Shown: positions 60,744 through 64,000 of the stretch, one piece after another
Layout: every line of letters begins with the position of its first letter
How positions within the stretch are numbered: the first letter of the stretch is position 1
From: Pirellulales bacterium
GTDB taxonomy: Bacteria > Planctomycetota > Planctomycetia > Pirellulales > Thermoguttaceae
Assembly (NCBI GenBank): GCA_016928165.1
Contig: JAFGLH010000128.1
Coordinates: 1-64,000, forward strand
Direction of reading: 5' to 3'
Length of the DNA: 64,000 bases
Program-made: the position numbers and the translations under genes
The notes under the pieces: generated by a model
The model's database searches: none
What the model was told of the DNA's origin: nothing
The model's input: the letters and a program-made list of their open reading frames with translations, nothing else

Positions 60744-61061
60744 ATTTGATGTTCCGCTTGTTGAGGAAAGGCTTAATTCTGTTTCCCTCACTCCGCGTGT
60801 GAACCTCTTGACCTCGATGCTCCTTATTAGCAAGTAAACGGAGGCGAATGTGACGCGTTTGAACAGTGCGTTCCCGCGCAAATCGCGGGAACGAAACAAG
60901 GGCAATTTCTCTCTCAAGCCACCCATATCGCCTTTTTTGACAACTCCCCTAGCGTAATTCGTCCGTTGAGACTAAACTCTGATGTCCGTGCTCGACTTTT
61001 CCGATTAGGAAGATTGTGTACATAGCGCTGGGTAACTGAGATATACACAAGGAGCGATGTT
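60744..61061. other. Intergenic region with a strong palindrome
   Basis: About 320 bp between two co-oriented exported-protein genes. It holds the palindrome at 60869-60893 and otherwise no recognised gene or RNA. Confidence 0.5.
60869..60893. repeat. Perfect hairpin after the thioredoxin-fold gene
   Basis: CGTTCCCGCG-CAAAT-CGCGGGAACG, 10-bp perfect arms. It lacks a following T-run, so it is not a clear intrinsic terminator. Confidence 0.75.
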
Positions 61062-63212
61062 GTGCCCCGATTTCGGACGTTCGCATATTGCTGGCTTGGC
61101 TGTTTTTTGCTGACTTCTGGCGAGATGGGGCTGCTTGCCGAGGAAATCCGTTTTAGCGAAAGGCTGCTGCCGGATAGCACGCAGGGATTTTTCGCCGTCT
61201 CAAGCGTGGAAAAGCTGAACGAGCACTGGGAGAAGACCCAACTCGGCCACCTGATGGCCGATCCGGTGATGGAACCGTTCACCAAGGACGTGCAGCGACA
61301 GTTCGAGAGTCGATGGTCGAGCGTTCACGAGCGATTAGGGCTGACATTGAAGGACATGGCGGGGGTGTCTAGCGGCGACGTGGGCATCGGCCTTATCGCC
61401 TGCGAGGCGGACAAGGCCGCCTTGGCCATAGTAATGGACGTTACGGGCAAGTTGCCTCAGGCACGAGAGATGATTGATAAGGTCAGCAAGGCCCAATTGA
61501 AACGTGGGGCCAAACGGAGCGAAATGAAGCTCGAAAACTACCCGGACGTGGTGATCATTTTCGATATGCCCGAATCGGTGGAAGAATGCGAAGCGAAAAA
61601 GAGCGGCTCGCAAAAGGAAGAGAATGGTCTGCCAGTCGAAAAAGAATCAGCCGACGAGGCCCCGCCGATCGCCCCCCCGGCCGCCGAAGGCGACGATACG
61701 ATCGCTGTGACCAAAGAAATCAAGATCAAAGATGCGCTCGAAGTCGAGGAGAAACCGGTTGTCCCAGGCGACAAGGAGGAAGTCTTTCAACCCGCTCCCC
61801 CTCCAAAAAAACCACCTTCCCGGCAGTCATTCTATTGTCTTACGGACAACCTGCTGATTATTACCGACGACCTGAGCGTTCTCAAAGGGATATTGGGGCG
61901 GAAGTCGGGTGAAGGCGACGACAGTCTGGCCGACAGCAAACCGTTCCAGATCGTGATGAAGCGTTGTGCCGAGGATTACGGAGAGTCGCCGCCGCAGATG
62001 CGTTGGTTTCTCAGTCCGCTGGGCTACGCCGAGGCTGCCCGAGCCGCCACGCCTGAACACCGCCGTCGCAAAGGAAAGAGCATCCTCGAAGTGATGAAGA
62101 ACCAAGGGGTCGAGGCCGTTCAAGGGATGGGCGGATTGGCCGACTTCTCCTCGGAGGGATACGAATTGATTCACCGCACGACGGTCTACGCGCCGCGGCC
62201 CTACGTGCAGTCGATGAAGATGTTGGTCTTTCTCAACCGGGAAGATTTTGTGCCTCAGGACTGGGTGCCGCGCGACATCGCCACCTACACCACCTTTTAC
62301 TTCGACATCCTCAACGCCTTCGACAATTTCGGACCGTTGTTCGACGAGTTGGTCGGTCAAGGCACCAAGGATGCTTGGAAAGAGGCGGTGGACGGACTTA
62401 AGCTGGACCCCAAAGGCCCCCAGGTCGATCTCCGTGAGGACTTGGTCAAACACCTTGGTTATCGGGTAAGCATGTTAACCGACTATCGCTTGCCGATCAG
62501 CACCACCAGCGAGCGGCTTTTGTTCGCCATCGAGGTTAATGACGCCGAGGCGGTTGCGAAAGCGATAGAAAAACTACTCAAGACCGATCCCACCGTAAAG
62601 CGGCGCGAAAAGGCCGGACATGTCATTTGGGAAATAGTCGGCGAAAAGGCGGAACCGCCGAAAATGGAGCTTGATTTCGGCGGCGTGCCGCACATTGCGC
62701 CCATTCGACCGCCGGAAGAGGACGATCCCTGGGAAGATGAAGAAGAAGAACGCAAACCGCTGCTTCCTCACGCGGCCGTGACCGTGTGCAAGGGCCATCT
62801 GTTTGTTGCCTCGCACATCGACTTCCTGTTGAAGATCATCGCCCCGGAAGAGGAGCCGGACTTGCTCCGGGACGACGTCGATTATCAATTGGTCGCGGCA
62901 GAGATTGACAAGTTCAAGCCGGATGAAAAATGCTTCCGCTTCTTTTCGCGGACCGACGAGGAATATCGCTCTACTTACGAGTTGATCCGCCAGAACAAGA
63001 TGCCCGAGAGCGAGACCATGCTCGCCAGAATGTTGAACGTGCTGTTCGGCGAGGGCAAGAAAGGGACGCCCCGCGCACAGAAGATCGACGGCAGCCAATT
63101 ACCCGACTACCAAGTGGTGCGCCGTTATCTAGGCCCGGCAGGAATGCAGATCACCAGCGAGAAGGACGGCTGGTTCCTGAAAGGCTTCACGTTGAGCAAA
63201 GAGGCGGAGTGA
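61062..63212 (+). CDS. Large exported protein of unknown function
   Basis: The 716-residue product starts at GTG 61062, with GGAG seven bases upstream. A signal peptide (CWLGCFLLTSGEMGLLA) precedes a first domain (FSERLLPDSTQGFFAVSSVEKLNEHWEKTQLG; VGIGLIACEADKAALAIVMDVTG). An acidic, Pro/Glu/Lys-rich linker (~190-250) follows, then a second domain (FYCLTDNLLIITDDLSVLKGILG; MRWFLSPLGYAEAARA; NREDFVPQDWVPRDIATYTTFYFD) and a C-terminal part (HAAVTVCKGHLFVASHIDFLLKII). I recognise no enzyme motif. The repeated pattern of a self-check phrase (LLIITDD..VLKGIL, HLFVASH..FLLKII) suggests duplicated domains. It converges on ruvA. Confidence 0.75.
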   Translation: MPRFRTFAYCWLGCFLLTSGEMGLLAEEIRFSERLLPDSTQGFFAVSSVEKLNEHWEKTQLGHLMADPVMEPFTKDVQRQFESRWSSVHERLGLTLKDMAGVSSGDVGIGLIACEADKAALAIVMDVTGKLPQAREMIDKVSKAQLKRGAKRSEMKLENYPDVVIIFDMPESVEECEAKKSGSQKEENGLPVEKESADEAPPIAPPAAEGDDTIAVTKEIKIKDALEVEEKPVVPGDKEEVFQPAPPPKKPPSRQSFYCLTDNLLIITDDLSVLKGILGRKSGEGDDSLADSKPFQIVMKRCAEDYGESPPQMRWFLSPLGYAEAARAATPEHRRRKGKSILEVMKNQGVEAVQGMGGLADFSSEGYELIHRTTVYAPRPYVQSMKMLVFLNREDFVPQDWVPRDIATYTTFYFDILNAFDNFGPLFDELVGQGTKDAWKEAVDGLKLDPKGPQVDLREDLVKHLGYRVSMLTDYRLPISTTSERLLFAIEVNDAEAVAKAIEKLLKTDPTVKRREKAGHVIWEIVGEKAEPPKMELDFGGVPHIAPIRPPEEDDPWEDEEEERKPLLPHAAVTVCKGHLFVASHIDFLLKIIAPEEEPDLLRDDVDYQLVAAEIDKFKPDEKCFRFFSRTDEEYRSTYELIRQNKMPESETMLARMLNVLFGEGKKGTPRAQKIDGSQLPDYQVVRRYLGPAGMQITSEKDGWFLKGFTLSKEAE

Positions 63213-63227
63213 TTTTCCCCCGCCTAC

Positions 63228-63851
63228 TTATTTCTGGCTCTGTTGGTAAATCGCCTCGACAAGCCCCTGCACGTCCTTGAACTTTTTCTTCGTGGCCAGC
63301 GCCGCGTCGAGCAACCGTCGGGCGTCGCTCTCCGAATGGCCTAGGCCGCGGAGCAACTGGAACGTCTCGGAGACCACGTCTGGCTCGACTTGCGACTCGT
63401 GTTTTTGGCCGCGATCGACCATGAGGGCGAACTTGGGCACCTTGCGGCGCAACTTGGCCACGATCCGCTCGGCCATCGCCGGTCCGATGCCCGGCAGGCT
63501 GGAGAGTGCTTTGGCGTCCTGTTCCTCGATTGCCGTGGCAACTTCTTTCACCGGCCGGACCATCGCACGGAGCGCCTTTTTCACGCCTACTCCATCCACC
63601 TCGCAGAAGAGTTCGAAAAACTCCCGCTCGACTTCGCTGAGGAAACCGATCATCCGCGGCGTCATTCGCCCCTGCATCGGGTTGCCCTCGAGGTATTCGA
63701 TCGTGTGCAGGCTAATCGTCCGGTCGAGCTCCCCCTGCAACTGCCGTCGGGTAAACTCGGGAATCAGTATTTCGTACTCGCAGGCGTCGACGGCGAGCGT
63801 AAGGGTGTTTTCGTACAGCGCGGCGAGTCGGCCGGTAATCTTGGTTATCAC
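63228..63851 (-). CDS. ruvA: Holliday junction branch migration protein RuvA
   Basis: The 207-residue product binds the four-way junction and loads RuvB. Domain I is at the N-terminus ([31 protein letters not shown]), domain II has the two helix-hairpin-helix elements ([19 protein letters not shown] and [19 protein letters not shown]), and domain III is at the C-terminus ([22 protein letters not shown]), which contacts RuvB. Length fits the family. The start is GTG 63851, without a good Shine-Dalgarno. ruvC and ruvB are not in the window. Confidence 0.95.
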   Translation of the reverse strand: MITKITGRLAALYENTLTLAVDACEYEILIPEFTRRQLQGELDRTISLHTIEYLEGNPMQGRMTPRMIGFLSEVEREFFELFCEVDGVGVKKALRAMVRPVKEVATAIEEQDAKALSSLPGIGPAMAERIVAKLRRKVPKFALMVDRGQKHESQVEPDVVSETFQLLRGLGHSESDARRLLDAALATKKKFKDVQGLVEAIYQQSQK

Positions 63852-64000
63852 GGTGTTGATTTTGTGGTTAGAGTAGATAAGTACGCTGTCAAAGTAAAAA
63901 TTGAGCTTGTCTGTTTAAAGTGGCCGTATGCAGCCACGGTAAACGGCTTGCCCCAAATTAAAACCTGACGGAACACTACCGTAGAATCTCCGCCTCGATG

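Noticed and set aside
63976-64000. C-terminal codons of a gene upstream of ruvA on the minus strand (reads IEAEILR then TAG)
   Set aside because: Only seven codons are available, so it cannot be assigned; ruvC would be a natural neighbour but no sequence supports it.

Overview
The window looks like a chromosomal segment of a planctomycete, probably of the Pirellulales type. The grounds are the combination of a giant exported repeat protein with an LEERTLLS N-terminal motif, a DUF1559 prepilin with an H-x9-DG tail, a PEP-CTERM protein, an ECF sigma factor of the Rhodopirellula/Verrucomicrobium type next to a FecR/LamG-like protein, BBP7-like and DUF1207-like outer membrane proteins, and moderately high GC. 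No rRNA, tRNA, CRISPR array, insertion sequence or prophage was recognised.

Layout. Bases 1-10436 (minus) hold one unbroken reading frame of at least 3478 codons that runs off the left edge. It is a giant surface or secreted protein built of about two dozen 'MDADGDFVVVW'-type repeats, with a complete trypsin-like protease domain inside. A TIGR03032-like gene precedes it. Next come a beta-barrel protein, a three-domain fusion (fatty acyl-AMP ligase, acyl carrier protein, PLP-dependent alpha-oxoamine synthase), a zinc-ribbon protein, and a histidine kinase with an NtrC-type regulator. A tetR-adaptor-RND pump operon on the minus strand (20931-26212) has a perfect palindrome just upstream. An L-rhamnose module follows (isomerase, symporter with an expanded loop, exported GH78 rhamnosidase), then a PPi-type phosphofructokinase.

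Bases 34349-46510 carry a PAS/sigma-54 regulator, a HemY-type protoporphyrinogen oxidase with a small SpoIIAA-like gene, two envelope proteins (DUF1207, DUF4105), a CHASE-PAS hybrid-less sensor kinase, a GNAT/CelD-like acetyltransferase, and a RACo-like ferredoxin/ASKHA protein with a LysR regulator. Bases 46725-52432 form a compact lipid or polyketide module: adenylate-forming ligase, ketoreductase-like SDR, free-standing ACP, and a 1014-residue protein with an intact ketosynthase, an acyltransferase domain whose catalytic Ser and His are both replaced, and a C-terminal STAS domain. I consider this KS/pseudo-AT/STAS protein and its partners the best candidate for an undescribed system in the window. 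Bases 52777-57415 are an ECF sigma / FecR-LamG / PEP-CTERM / DUF1559 cluster. The right end holds rho, a thioredoxin-fold exported protein, a large exported protein of unknown function, and ruvA.

A recurring theme is short palindromic elements between genes. Several of them also lie inside reading frames and are translated (polyketide synthase linker, FecR-like gene, prepilin leader), always keeping the frame. All statements come from reading the sequence and the supplied ORF track; no database search was run.
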